From NCBI GenBank assembly GCA_030789695.1, contig CM061142.1:799355258-799419257 (forward strand): DNA of 64,000 bases, read 5' to 3'. Below are positions 25,786 through 37,447 of this stretch, one piece after another (the stretch's first letter is position 1; each line of letters opens with the position of its first letter). The notes beneath the pieces are model-generated. The model was not told the DNA's origin. It was given only the letters and a program-made list of their open reading frames with translations, and did no database searches. This DNA comes from Scilla litardierei (Eukaryota > Streptophyta > Magnoliopsida > Asparagales > Asparagaceae). The position numbers and the translations under genes were made by a program.

Positions 25786-25825
25786 AGGAAGTCTGAGGAC
25801 AGACTTTATTTTAAGGTGGTTAAGA
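25786..25825 (+). promoter_or_regulatory. Degenerate polypurine tract of element D
   Basis: 'ctgaggacagactttatttt' followed by AAGGTGGTTAAGA resembles the end-of-pol/polypurine region of chromoviruses (compare 54585-54614). It immediately precedes the 3' LTR. It hints that D derives from a Tekay-like parent. Confidence 0.55.
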
Positions 25826-26870
25826 TTTCATGCCATATTTTTGCACTATACGTGTATTCTACCGAACACACGCGGTATTTCTACCTACGATGCATACGTG
25901 GGCATAAAATAAGCATAGATATCGATGTATGTGATGTAGTAAACATGAGATTGGGCCGTAATACGTGGCTAAGGGAAGAGAATGCGAATGTTAATGCGGG
26001 AGAAGTGCAAATGACGTCGTGGAAGTAAAACGACAGGAGTGTGTTAGACGTGTGTGTGTGAAGCATGTATGCATGTATAGATGTGCGTAGATGTGCATAA
26101 GGAGAGCCATGCTAGTGTGAAAGGGGTTAGGGGTCAATGGCAATCCCCGTAAATTTTTAGAAAGGCGAGGGGCAAAATGGTCATTTAGACTAAATTTGTT
26201 GTGCGTACATACTTAAGCGGTCGGTGCATAAAGTAATGGCAAACTTGTAAATAAGGAAAAATTGAGGGGTATTTTTGGAAGGGTATTTTAGTCTTTTTAA
26301 GTTAAACATGGCTTATGGAGTAAGTAAGAAGTGTGTAGAAATTCAAAGAGAAATCTTTTTCTTTTCTTTCTTGAATCTTCTCTCCTCTTCTCCCTTTCTC
26401 TTTTCTTTTCTTTTCTTTCCCAAATAGGGCCGGCCACCTATGTTCCCTTTCCCCCACCTTCTTCAACTCAAAAATGCTAATTTCTAATCCCAATTAAGAT
26501 GTATTCAAGCTAGCTTCAAGAGGGAAGAAGATGGAGAAGAAAAGAAGAGAAAAAGAGTAGGAAATCAAAGTTTTTAAGGTAGGAATTACTTGGATTTGGA
26601 ATTCCAATAATTTGTTCTTGCTACTATGTTTTTATAGCATGATTCACTTAATATGTGATAGGAATAATCAAAAATCCATGTATCAAGTTCAATTTCACAA
26701 TTTTCCCCTTGAAATTCTTAGCAAACCTATCTCTTTTAAATTTCAGAAACTTCGATGTCTGATTTTGCCTTGATTTTGATTACTGTAGCTCGAATCATGT
26801 TTCGAAAAAAACATGTGCTTGTAGATCTTGAAATTCTGTCCCAAAATCATATAACTTTTGATATAGTTTC

Positions 26871-29464
26871 TGTAATGCTCCTAAGTGATAATACAAGTAT
26901 CCCTCCTTCAAGTATGTGGAAACGTCCAATCATGTAATTTAACCCCTAAGTTTGAGGGCTTTTGAGTGGAGATTAAAAACGATGGCAACTTGGTAAATCA
27001 ATGAAATTTGTGAAAAGGTCTTCTCACCCTTTCTATAAACTTCTTTATTTTGAGTTGATTTTGTTTTGTTGTTTTTCACAAAACCCATGAATTCCCAGGC
27101 TTGGCCAAAACCTGGGGGAAACCAAAAAAAAAAGAAGACAAAAAAACAAAAAGAAAAGAGACACAAAACCAACATGGCAAGATTGTAAATCTCTTAAACC
27201 TTGATTTCTCCCCACCCTTCCACAAACTTCTCCACGTTTTGTTTTGTTTTTTTTTTGTCTTTTATTTTCAATCTCTCGTTGCCACTTGCCCAAGGCCGAA
27301 GCTGCTCCAAGGCCGAACCTGCAAAACAGAGAACAAAAAAAAACAATACAAAGAATAAGAAGGAAGGAAAGAAAGAGAAGGGAATTAGGGAGAAGGGGTT
27401 GTGCTACTACCATATTAGGGAAATTTTTGGGCTCTCTACAATCTTTCTCAAGCAAGAATAAGGTAGGACTCTCACCCCTCTCCCTGGATGTGAAAGTTAT
27501 GTTTTCGTTCTCTTCTTTTTGTGCAAAATTGATATTTGGAGCAATGAAAGCATGGATTAGGTTTAGTTGTTAAGATTCATGTTGGAAATTGGTTGTTATT
27601 GCCTCTATGACTCTTTGAGTATTTTTATTGGGGTTATAGCATGTGTTCCCCTTGGATATTCATTATGTTGTAATTGGAAATTGTTGCAAAATACAAAGGA
27701 TACTCTGCCGAAATTTTTACGAGCAATTCGTAAGCAAGTTCATAACATCCTACCAATATCTACTTAAGTTAGGATTGCTACACTAGAATTCCATGTTAGG
27801 AGAAATCCCAAAAAGAAATCAGGATAATAGACAATTTAGTAAGAGTGTTTTGGCTAATTACCAAGTTAGGAGCATTAAATGATTTTAGAGAGTAAGAATC
27901 CTAATTGCCATTATCTACAAGGTCCTACATGGTACTTGATTCCCAGAATAAGTTGGCTTCATTTCCGTAGGAAAGTGAACTTACCATAAACTTAGTAACG
28001 GAGTTTTGGACATGCACTTTTAATAAAAAATTTAGTTCCCTATCACTAATAATCAGTTAAGCCTATCGGCAATTAAGACAAGCCTTATTAAGACCCTTTT
28101 TAATAATCCTAACTTCCGTGATTAGCATAAGTAGAAGTTAGGCTTAGGCACTTACCATTACTAATAAATAACCCCTTTCGGAAACTCGTCAACCTATGTG
28201 TAAGACATTTCATTGATGTTTGATGTTTGAAACTTATATTAACCCTCTTCCAATTTTCTAAGCTTGAACAAAAATACTGCATTACTTCTCATCTACCCTA
28301 GTTGTTTTTTCTATTTCCTTCCAAATGAGAGTAACCACACTTGAAATGGTTTACTATGGCATGTTCTACTTAGAAGTACTCGCATGGTTGAGTTCATTGA
28401 GTTGCTTATACTTATGTTTCATGCCCTTATGTTTGCCTTGAAGGCGATAATCAAATTGATTATAATGTCAGGGTGATGTTCCATATATATGCGAATGTTG
28501 GTTTGCTTTGTTACCTTACACCATTGTGTTGCATATAACCCTGATGCAAGGCTAATTGGTAAATGATGAAATGTAAGCACGGGGTGTCTCTTCCACTCTA
28601 AGGTGGGTGAGCATCTCAGGAAATGGGGTGGGGGAATCAAAGCATTAGGAGGACATAGGGTGGACTGGACTATCGAGGTTGTTTCCCTTGGCCCTCCAAC
28701 CGCGGGGAGTGGTCGTGCCCTTTGGGGTGTGTGGTTCCTTGGCCTTTGGGGTCGTGGCCCTCTGGGTCGTGGAGAGTGGTTGTGTTACGTAGGCTCCTGA
28801 CGAGCTAGCACGCCAGAGAGTCAGAGATTCTTTCCACCCGCCTTATGGGTGAGGTCCAGTTCCCTTGTGTTCCGCCTAATGTTTAGGTTCCAAACAACGA
28901 ACATTACTTTAATAAACTAATATTAGGGACCTTGGTGCAGTGTTGTGAATATGGCTTGTGTGGTTGAGTAACCACACTGTGACGTGCCCTTTCCCCACTC
29001 CCCGGGTACAGGTTCCGGGACGACGGCACTCCAGCCGAACTACCGTTGCCCTGAGGGCGACTCTACCAGGCCAGGAGCCCAGAGCAGTTAGTTAGGACAC
29101 GGGTGTAGTGGGTTGGGGATAGTTTCTTTTGTGAGCTGTTACTTTTGTTTTCCCCCTTCAGCTTTTGTACTCCGTGCCTATGGTGGTGGTTTATGTACGG
29201 TATATAATGTTGTGGTGTGTAGATAGTAGATGATCTGTGTTGCACACTCGTACGCTCCCGATGGTTGTTGCCGCCGCCTCGCTGTACCTCTTTGTGTTGT
29301 GCCGGAGCCTAACAGTTCGTGCTTTACTTTTGCACCTGCTTTAATTGCCTGTGTTGTTCTAGCAGTTGCAGTGGCCTGCTAAATTTTTCCTTGTAGAGCC
29401 ATTACGCTTGGTACTCCCGTACCGCGGCCGTCACCCCTGCCTCTTTGGGCACCGGGGCGTGACC
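26871..29464 (+). repeat. Solo LTR of a further Gypsy-like family (TSD GTTTC)
   Basis: 2594 bp from TGTAATGC to GGGGCGTGACC, flanked by GTTTC at 26866-26870 and 29465-29469. The uninterrupted version of this site is seen at about 14365 in the other D LTR. The termini resemble those of A, E and H (TGTAA...GGGGCGTGAC) but the body differs and has no acidic micro-ORF. No gag or pol is inside. The last base is C where CA is expected. Confidence 0.88.
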
Positions 29465-30841
29465 GTTTCAATTCGGAAATTAGGAGCAATAAATCCATCT
29501 TCACAACATGTCTGTTTGATTTTCAGTGTTGACATTGTTTAGTAAAATTGGCCTAGACACTTGCACACATCATGAAATTTTATGATCGTGGTCTTGTTGG
29601 AAAGTTAACAAGTGTTTCTAAAAATTCATCAGAGTGCTTATATATCGAAATTCTGCCTCCAACATGCCCAAAATTGGATTTCAATACAGGCTCTGAAATC
29701 TGTCTTAAAACAGATTTGACGCACTTTGCCAAATACTTCACCATAAATCACACACTTAATATTTTTGCGTGAAAATTTATCTGTGAATCCATAACAATCA
29801 TATCTACATGTTTCATTCAGGAAGTTGTGCTAAATTATATATATATATATGGATGACATCAGCCACTTTTTATGACAGTATGTGTATTTCCTGCAAGCTG
29901 AAGCTTTTGCATGGTGATACGATTTGTGTAATATTGCCATTTGCACTCCTATTGTCCATGATTGTTGTTATTACCTAAAAGAAAGTTGATTGGTGTGATA
30001 TACTATTAAAATTTCTAATGTGATTGATATGTGGAACACGATGCATATCATGTGTTCGATGAAATGTCTCAATAAAGGCAACATCCAGTAATTTGAGAAA
30101 CGTGTATGTGTTAGTATTGGCCTTGAACCACATTGATGATTGGTAAATTTAGTGTCTTGAATGGCATGGATACATTATAATTGTGATTGGTTGAGATGTT
30201 GTGATAGAGGGCATGTCACGTGAGTCCATGACCCTATGTTTAATGAAGGACAGCTGAGGTGATATGTGCATACCCATGCCATCAAGACCTCTAACGTGTC
30301 ACTTATGATGTTAACTTATAAAATGGGATAAATCTCAATCCTCTCTAATGAGGGTGAGTTAGCGAAACCCGGGTTTTAGGTGGGATTTGAGTAAATTGTG
30401 GATATGAGGCATGGACTATGAAGTTGGGAGATGATTATGTGATGTGTGGATTTTACACCCACTCGCCTTTACCGGGAGTGCAGGGGATACTTACACCCTC
30501 TCGCCTTTACCAAGAGTGGAGGGGTCATACGGAGGTTGGGTTATATGTGGATAGCCTCACTCCTACCATGGACGGGGGAGGTGAGAGGCCCGGCATACAG
30601 TGCCCGTGTCCACTGCATCGTGTGCTATATTCGCCCCACATTTGGGGTGAAGTCCAGGTCCTGGTATCACACAGTTTACCCAAGTTCCAATTAACTCAAT
30701 TATGAAATAATAAAATAAGAATTGAGCGATACTCCTTCTGCTGGCAGCACTTTCCCTTCCCCTTGCCAGTTCCTTGTGACTCTGTGGCATGTCTCTGGCA
30801 CTTGTACTTATTTTATTAGATATTAGTTGCTTAAATACTTG

Positions 30842-30842
<1 letters not shown>

Positions 30843-30889
<47 letters not shown>
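30843..30889. repeat. (TTA)n microsatellite
   Basis: About 47 bp of TTA/ATT. The matching site in the other LTR (about 15741) is about half as long. Confidence 0.95.
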
Positions 30890-30892
<3 letters not shown>

Positions 30893-31455
30893 TGCTAACC
30901 CTTTTCTTGCAGCAGCTCGACATTGGACCACGGGTATGATCCCCTTTCTAGCTATTTACTTTTCATTACGTTACTTAGGTTGAATGCATTGGTTCCCTTG
31001 CCTTGTTTTGTGGATTAATAACTTAGAACGGTGTTCCAAATCCAAGTTGGTTCCTATTGGGGCACGCATTGACGTGCTCCTCCCTATTTTTCAAGTAGCA
31101 GTGGCAACATGATTGGCGGTGCTTGGAGTTGGATTTCAGGGGGAGTACTCGGCGTGGGTTGTAGCTTGTAGAGTGACTTGGTTGTCTTGGGAGGTGGAGA
31201 GTGTTAGAGCGTGTGAAATGATGTATCTGGGTTACGTATATAAATGAAAGTTGTTATAGAAAATGTGTTGTTATTGTTTTATGAGACTGTTTGATATTAC
31301 TGTGGAGTTATACTTGTACTATCCCAGCATGTGCGCAGTGGCCTGCTTGTTTAGTTTCTCCTTCCTCTTTCTTTTCCTCTCTCATCACCCTCACTCTTCA
31401 GAATACTTGGAAAAAAAATCTTAATGCCGGGTATTCTGGGGAAGTGGGCATGACA

Positions 31456-31919
31456 GATCCAAAACCACTACGTAATTTATTAAATATTCACGCAATTTAT
31501 AAATTATGCAACAAACACATGCATAAATTATTGCGCAACATCACATGCAAGTAATTATATGGAAAACTTAAAATATTTAATAATTACTTATGCCACGAAG
31601 AGACATATCATGTACCGTTAGATTAGATAACTAACGGCAGAGCGATCTCATGACCTTTCATAATTATTAAACATAAAAATACTTTTTAATCCAATGTAAT
31701 AATTATGCAAATAGTGATGTTAATAACATTATATGGACTAAAAGAATTATTTTACTAACAAAAATTCTCCAAAAAATTAAAATTTATTGCCAATAAATGA
31801 TTTATGATTTATCCATATTTTTCAGAATTTTTCTGGATTTTTCTGATTATTTTAAGGATTTTTAATAGAAAATCTGATTTAAAAACAGATTTTACTATTT
31901 AGAAAGGCACTTTATATGT
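31456..31919 (-). mobile_element. Element C, right part
   Basis: Begins with the second GATCC copy and continues the AT-rich leader of the minus-strand Copia element that was split by D. Non-coding. It is cut by the start of the E LTR at 31920. Confidence 0.5.
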
Positions 31920-32357
31920 TGTCACGCCCCGCTTCCCAAAAAGGACGGAGGCGAAGCGTGACTAAGGCCCGCTTAGGCCGGGGCTGAGAGCCCAGACCCA
32001 ATAAGCGTCTGTGGTATTCCAAAACGAAGGAAACAGGTCCCTGCAAGTTAGTACGGAACAACAAAAGTAATGAAAAGAGATATCATTTCATTTTATTCCA
32101 AAAATAACATCCAAAGTACTGAGAGTCTAAAACGCCCGAAGGGCTACAACTGCAGAAAAAGGAAACTACCGGTGCAAGCACCCAACCTAGTCAAGAAAAC
32201 GAAAGGTGCTACGCACCCAAACTAAAATGAGAAAGAAACTCTGGATCAGCAACGAGAGGCCTCTAACTCTGGTCCTCCTCTGGGTCGTACTCGGGATCAA
32301 CGTCCTCCGGCTCTCCGTCTGCTGGTAAGTCTGCCTCGTCGATGTACTCTGGCTCAA
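31920..32357 (-). repeat. Element E 3' LTR, terminal piece
   Basis: Starts on the plus strand with TGTCACGCCCCGCTTCCC, the reverse of the common Tekay-type LTR end. Similar along its length to 3549-3990 of element A. It is interrupted at 32357 by element F and resumes at 41277. Confidence 0.85.
32263..32357 (-). CDS. Acidic micro-ORF in element E LTR (5' part cut off)
   Basis: Minus-strand frame ending in TAG, with motifs EPEYIDEADLPADGEPEDV and DPEYDPEEDQS. It is the counterpart of the micro-ORFs at 3903-4007, 18364-18471, 49335-49442 and 56607-56714. Its first codons were removed when element F inserted. It differs from the A copy by many substitutions yet stays open. Confidence 0.45.
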
Positions 32358-33423
32358 TGACCTGCGCCCCGTTTACGGTATGGGCGCGGTGTCGTTTTAC
32401 CGCAAGTGAACGGTTAGTGTAGGGTGCTGGTTTATCGAACTCAGGGAGGTGGATGGCTTGAGTGGCTACTAGCCTCGCCTAGGTTGTGTGCTAGCTACGC
32501 GGATAATGTGGGTGAAGTGTAGAAATATAGAGAAGAAATAAAACGACACGAAATGAATCCCCGCTAACACGGGCTAGAGCACTCATGACACTTGGCATTT
32601 GACTTGACCTAGGGTGAGACATTGCCCCAAAAGGTGGTACCTAGCGTCCATGGCCCGATATTCCGGTCGGTGCCAAGCACGCTAGGCCTACCCGGTTCCG
32701 GACGGTGGGCATTCCCATGTACATTAACACCTTCCGCAACCGGGAGCATTAAGGCCACAATGATATCTCCCAACACTTCGTCCAAGCCGCTCCCGCGCGC
32801 GAGGACTCGATGTCAACGCTCGGGGCGTGAGCTATGGCTAGGGAGTCAACCGCCAAGTTTATTCCCCTTGGCCCGACGGTCAGAGGCAGTCTTTCTCCCG
32901 CCAATGACAATGAAACACCCCCGCGTAACCCTAATGGCCAAATAGGTCAAATGTGATTTCTAGCAATACATCGAAGCGGATCTTGACAGGACAAGCACCG
33001 GACCCCAATCCCCAACACATCTAGTGTGTTACCATACGAATTGGACCCAGATTGCTAGAAATCCCCATTGACGCATTTCATCGAACACATGCCATGCAAC
33101 CAAGTCAAATGAAACAACCAAGCATCAATCCTACCCTAACCCGTATTAGGGTTCATCAATACTACTCCATGATGAAAAACATATAAACAAACAACACAAA
33201 AGACATACAAACATTCATCATGAAGCAAAAGAAATACAACACAAAAATGGAGAACAAGAGAAAGAAATACTTATCTTGATTTTGAACCTCCAATCCAATA
33301 CAAGACTTATTACAAGAGAAAACCTAATCTAACCTAATCTAAACTCACAAGAGAAAGGGGCAAAAAGCCCTAAAAACTGAGAAGGAACAAGAAGAAGATG
33401 CCCTAAAAGTCGGCCAGCATTGG

Positions 33424-33432
33424 GTATTTATA
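33424..33432 (-). promoter_or_regulatory. TATA box of element F LTR, copy 1
   Basis: Minus strand reads GGGGCTATAAATACCC, downstream of the palindrome cluster. The equivalent in copy 2 is at 38515-38523. Confidence 0.65.
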
Positions 33433-33474
33433 GCCCCCATTCCGAGCCCTAACGGATCGGGTCCAAAACCACAG

Positions 33475-33860
33475 GAAAAACGCCACCCGATCGGTTGACA
33501 AGTCAACCGATCGGGTGATCTGTTACAAATAATAAACAGAAAACGGCGGAGCTTCACCCGGTCAGATGAACCGGTCGGTTGAGTTCTTGGGGTGACCGGT
33601 TGGATCATGGCGCCATCGGGTGACGAGGTCGGTTGGATGCCCGTGTCTTGGCTCCTCAGAATCAGCTACAGATGAACCGATCGGGTGAGAGTCACCCGAT
33701 CGGTTGGCATTTGGCTCGAAAAGACAGAGAAACGGCCGCAATGAACCGGCCTGAGAACCGGTCGGGTGACATCCGCTTGAGCTCTAGCTGAGACCGGGTG
33801 GTCCACGCGTGCATCACCCGATCGGTTGACTTTGTTCAACCGATCGGGTGAGGGCCTGAA
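33475..33860. repeat. Palindrome cluster CACCCGATCGGTTGA / ACCGATCGGGTGA (copy 1)
   Basis: About ten copies or half-copies of a motif centred on CCGATCGG, for example near 33485, 33505, 33675, 33697, 33818 and 33838. On the minus strand a TATA box follows about 45 bp later. The same cluster is at 38573-38950. Confidence 0.9.
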
Positions 33861-34097
33861 TGATGCAATCATCGTCGTTTGACCCCCTGGGTCACGCGTG
33901 ACTCCTCCCGTTGCGCCGGGGACTTGTGATATCGTCGTTTTTTATGTCCAAAATGCTAGAAATTCCTGCAAAATACCAAAAACACGGAAAAGTGAAAGAA
34001 AACAAGAAAATACAAGAAAACAAATAAAATACGACGGAAAATACGGAGAAACACGGAAGAAAACGCGCGCAAATATATGAAATATAAACGCACGTCA

Positions 34098-34112
34098 AAA
34101 TCCCCCAAGCTG
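34098..34112 (-). promoter_or_regulatory. Polypurine tract of element F
   Basis: Minus strand AGCTTGGGGGATTT directly before LTR start TGACGTG. The same tract precedes the 3' LTR of G at 63152-63165. Extra copies lie inside the element at about 35373-35384 and 35609-35620. Confidence 0.75.
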
Positions 34113-35877
34113 AACTCTTCCTCGTCCTCGAGGAAGACGAGTGAGAGTAGGAGCTCGGAGGGAGAAAATAGAGAGAAGGAGAGAAAAAGAGAACTCCATA
34201 TCCTAGATCGCCCATAAGGGCCAACAAAATCAAACACGCCACACGAAGCAAGCATACGACAAAACACAACACTAAACCAAGGAATGTGAGTCCAAACAAG
34301 TGCTGTGGGCCCACGCGGTGAGGCGCGAGTGAGAGTGGTCGTGTGCTAGCGAACGGTATCACTATCTACATTGTGCAATAAAGCTCCATATACACATACC
34401 CAAAGAAAGACCCAAATATCAATTCAATTTGAAATTGCGGTGAATATTAGCTCAAGCATGCATGAGAAGAGTATAAGAATAGAAGCGTATCATGCATCGG
34501 GGACTCCACAGCTAGGGACGAGGAAATCACCACACTATAGCCTAGGTAATCGCTAGAAGGTCCCTATGCCGAGTGTTTTCGAAAACGATGGAGGTTGAGA
34601 AGATGTGGAGTAGAACACTCGGTGCAAATTCTCGCCTTCCCCTTATTCACGGCAAGTAGGAAAATATTCACACCGGAATTTTTTTTTGGGTTTTGGGTAT
34701 TTGTATTTTTTTTTCTTTTCTTTTCATTTCTCACCTTTTTGGGTTTTTCTTTTCTTTTCTCCTTTTTTTGGATTTTTGGGAATTGGGATATTTACATGTG
34801 TACTCTCCCAAGTAGGAGAACGGTACACGACGAGGGGATTTGCACAAAGTAAAATAAAAAATGAAATCGGATTCTAAACACTTGGACAAAGGAGATATTT
34901 CTCGCTAATCAGAGCATAGGCTAAATGGGTTATCCTAGTCCTTATTTGTGGAATCCTGACACATGCGAATTGAAATATACGATATAAATATAGCATGCAT
35001 ATAGAAGCAGATAGTAGAAGCAAATACCGCATATTCAAATCAAAGCATGATAATCTAGGGGTCAACCAAGGATAGGTATATAAAACATAATCACAAGGTA
35101 GAAGCACACCAAACAGCTAGGCACGACGCACGACTCACAAAAAGCTAAGTGGACCCGCGATGCATGAAATGCAAGAGGACTCGATATCCTAGGGTTAGTG
35201 AATGTGATTATCGAAGCTGTGCAAGGTGCGCGTGTGATTTTCGTGGCAATTCATCATAGGGTTCATCTCTAAGAGAAAGAGATAAAAAGAAGAAAAGAAA
35301 AAGAAAAAGAAAAACACGGAGAAAACCGACTCAAATAATGAAGAAAAAGAGACAAATGACGCACGAAGTGCGACTCCCCCAAGCTGAAACTTGCATTGTC
35401 CTCAATGCAATAGTAGTGAATACGGGAGGGCAATGAAAATGGGGGGGGGTGCACGGACACAAAAAATGAAAAACGCGAAAAACACACGAACGAAACTGGG
35501 AAATAAAGAGAAAGAAACATACAAAATAAAAGATATAAAACGCAACGAAGGACTCAACGACACAAACACATGACAACGACACACGAAAACATGCACACAA
35601 AAGTCGATTTCCCCCCAGCTGAACATGACAATGCTAGCAAAATGATATGACCAATGGGGATGTAGAGATATGCTAGGGGGAAAATCGGAAAAGAAAGAAA
35701 TCTTAATGCAGGAGAGACAGTGCTCGTTCTCCTCGGAAGAGGATGGGGGTGAGATGATAGAAGGGCACGACATGAAGGGTTATTATGATGCAAAAGCAAA
35801 TCCTAGATACGCTCCCCTCGTTAATGAGAGGAGACGAGATTATTCAAATCTAAACTAGAAAGCGGTAAATTTTTACA
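34113..35877 (-). other. Element F interior 3' of the ORF
   Basis: Non-coding, and repeated almost unchanged at 39203-40966. On the minus strand it contains two additional AGCTTGGGGGAG-like tracts next to short palindromes ('gcattgaggacaatgc' at about 35390; 'cctcgaggacgagg' at about 34115). T-rich and CT-rich stretches give spurious frames. Confidence 0.65.
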
Positions 35878-37239
35878 CTACTGGATTAGGATACACCTGA
35901 GCATAGGCGGATCCAAGATCTGAAGTGGGGCAGGTAGCTGATCTAACTGCTCCTTCTGTGGCTCCACCAGAAGCGCTGTGCCACGTGTACCAATGGACCC
36001 AAGCAATGCACCTCCAAGCATCCTTAGTAGGTATCCACCTGTGACCTGCAAAGGACGAGGTGCATTAGCCCATGGCAAGAAATTATTTCCCAAAATAAAT
36101 GTATCCCAGAGATAATCGTCAACATACGATGGAAAAATAATAAAAGGGTGACGAATACTCCCTGAGAATGGCTCGCTATCCTCTGTACTAGCGACGACCA
36201 AATCCTCGCTGTCCCTGAGAAGTGGCTCTCCAGGTGGTGACACACCGCAGCATACCTCAAGGGAAGTAGATCATGTGTCCTGCGAGAGATATGGCGTGTC
36301 AAAAATATATGAGTCTAAAGAAATAGGACGTGAAAAGCAAGACTCAAATGTGGAGTGAGAGTGAGTATGAAAATCTCCCTGAACAGGGGCAATATGCTCA
36401 AGTAGATGCTCAGCCGTAGAAGAAGTGGAGCGTGACGGTAGAGGTAGATGTGGCTCGGGCTCCATGGAGTGGACCATCGTATCCAAGCCCTCATGCACAT
36501 CCTCCTTGACGATATGCTCATGCTCCACCATCTACCCGATGTCCTGAATGACATCCTCATGGTTGACCACCGACCAAGGAGGAAGCTGTGACAGAGATGG
36601 CTGTGGAGGTGGATGCGGAGCGGACCACTCGTATGTGGTCGTGGTGTCATCGTCCTCACGCACATCCTCCTCGTCGGTATGCATAAGCTCTGTGGTCTCC
36701 TCGGTGCTTTCATAGGACTCATATGGGGTATCCAAATAAATATGAAAAGTCTCTCTCACAGATCCTAGAGAAATCTCCCCATCCTCACTATCATCATCAA
36801 AAAATTCTTCGTCATCCAAGTGGTAGTGTGGGAAAATTGGGGCATCGGCATGAGATGTGTCTATAGTGGCCGATGAGATGGTGGTCTCAACCATGAAGGT
36901 GGGTATATCCTCTCCTTCATCCACTCTCCTCGGTGTCGGCTCGGTGATTGGTACCATCAAGTTTTGTAATATTTGGCCTTGGTTAAACATGGCACTTTCA
37001 AGGAGAGACATGAGGCTTGATTCTTCTTGTGTTTGTGGAGGGGTATAAGGTTGAGGAAATGGATGGGAGGTGTTTGGGCTAAGGTTGTGGGAAAATGTTT
37101 GGCCTTGGGGTGGGGGGAGGCTCTCAAGCGTAAATGGGCAATCATAATACACGTGCCCCACAATCCCACAAGTCTCACAAACCACAACTGAATAAGGATC
37201 GTATCCTCCCATCTGAGCATCGAAATTTGACCTCCACAT
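35878..37239 (-). pseudogene. Element F single ORF (zinc-knuckle protein), two stops
   Basis: A 453-codon minus-strand frame from ATG at 37239 to TAG at 35878, broken only by an in-frame TAG (36532-36534) and TGA (36271-36273). Near the N-terminus there is one CCHC knuckle, CETCGIVGHVYYDC. A Pro/Gln-rich and then acidic middle follow (DDEEFFDDDSEDGE), and a hydrophobic C-terminal domain (HPFIIFPSYVDDYLWDTF, LGNNFLPWANAPRP). The C-terminal part recurs at 40967-41276. I do not recognise the C-terminal domain. A Gag-related RNA-binding role is plausible from the knuckle alone; no protease or polymerase is encoded. Confidence 0.6.
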
Positions 37240-37424
37240 GGTTACACCAAAGATACCTGGACAACAAAAATAAGAAAACTAGAGAGGAGCGTCAATAGTA
37301 CAAGAGAATAACAAAAGGATAATATAATGGCGGGGGAAAATTTTCATGGTTATTGAATATATTTTTTTGTATTTTTATGCGTAGTCTAACGAACCCAAGC
37401 TAAGCTAATATCAAACCGAACGCC
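37240..37424 (-). other. Element F 5' leader
   Basis: AT-rich leader between primer site and ORF. On the minus strand a pyrimidine-rich TTTTTGTTGTCCAG stands just before the ORF and looks like a splice acceptor. Confidence 0.5.
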
Positions 37425-37442
37425 TCCCCGGCAATGGCGCCA
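37425..37442 (-). promoter_or_regulatory. tRNA-Asp primer-binding site of element F
   Basis: The minus strand reads TGGCGCCATTGCCGGGGA, one mismatch from the complement of the plant tRNA-Asp 3' end, five bases after the LTR end. Athila-type elements commonly use this primer. Confidence 0.85.
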
Positions 37443-37447
37443 AAAAC

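Larger units (their letters stand above)
25826..31455 (+). repeat. Element D 3' LTR, split by a nested solo LTR
   Basis: Homologous to 13323-15808 (first base pair TT instead of TG) and ending in GGGCATGACA at 31455. Without the insert it is about 3.03 kb. It keeps the last 516 bp (30940-31455) that the 5' LTR has lost. A TTA microsatellite lies at about 30843-30889. Confidence 0.85.
32358..34097 (-). repeat. Element F LTR, copy 1 (3' LTR)
   Basis: 1740 bp, from TGACGTGCG (minus strand, 34097) to ...GGCGCAGGTCA (32358). Nearly identical to 37448-39187. It contains the ACCGATCGGGTGA palindrome cluster (33475-33860) and, further along the minus strand, a TATA box (33424-33432). Confidence 0.88.

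Noticed and set aside
27045..27573. Frames of 85-136 codons in the GTTTC solo LTR
   Set aside because: T- and A-rich LTR leader sequence on both strands, no recognisable domain.
32622..32945. 107-codon frame repeated at 37683-38036
   Set aside because: Present in both F LTR copies only because these are near-identical. It lies on the strand opposite to the element and shows no domain.
34595..34877. Hydrophobic phenylalanine-rich frames (also 39685-39906)
   Set aside because: Produced by T-rich runs in the F interior, repeated in both blocks; no coding signature.
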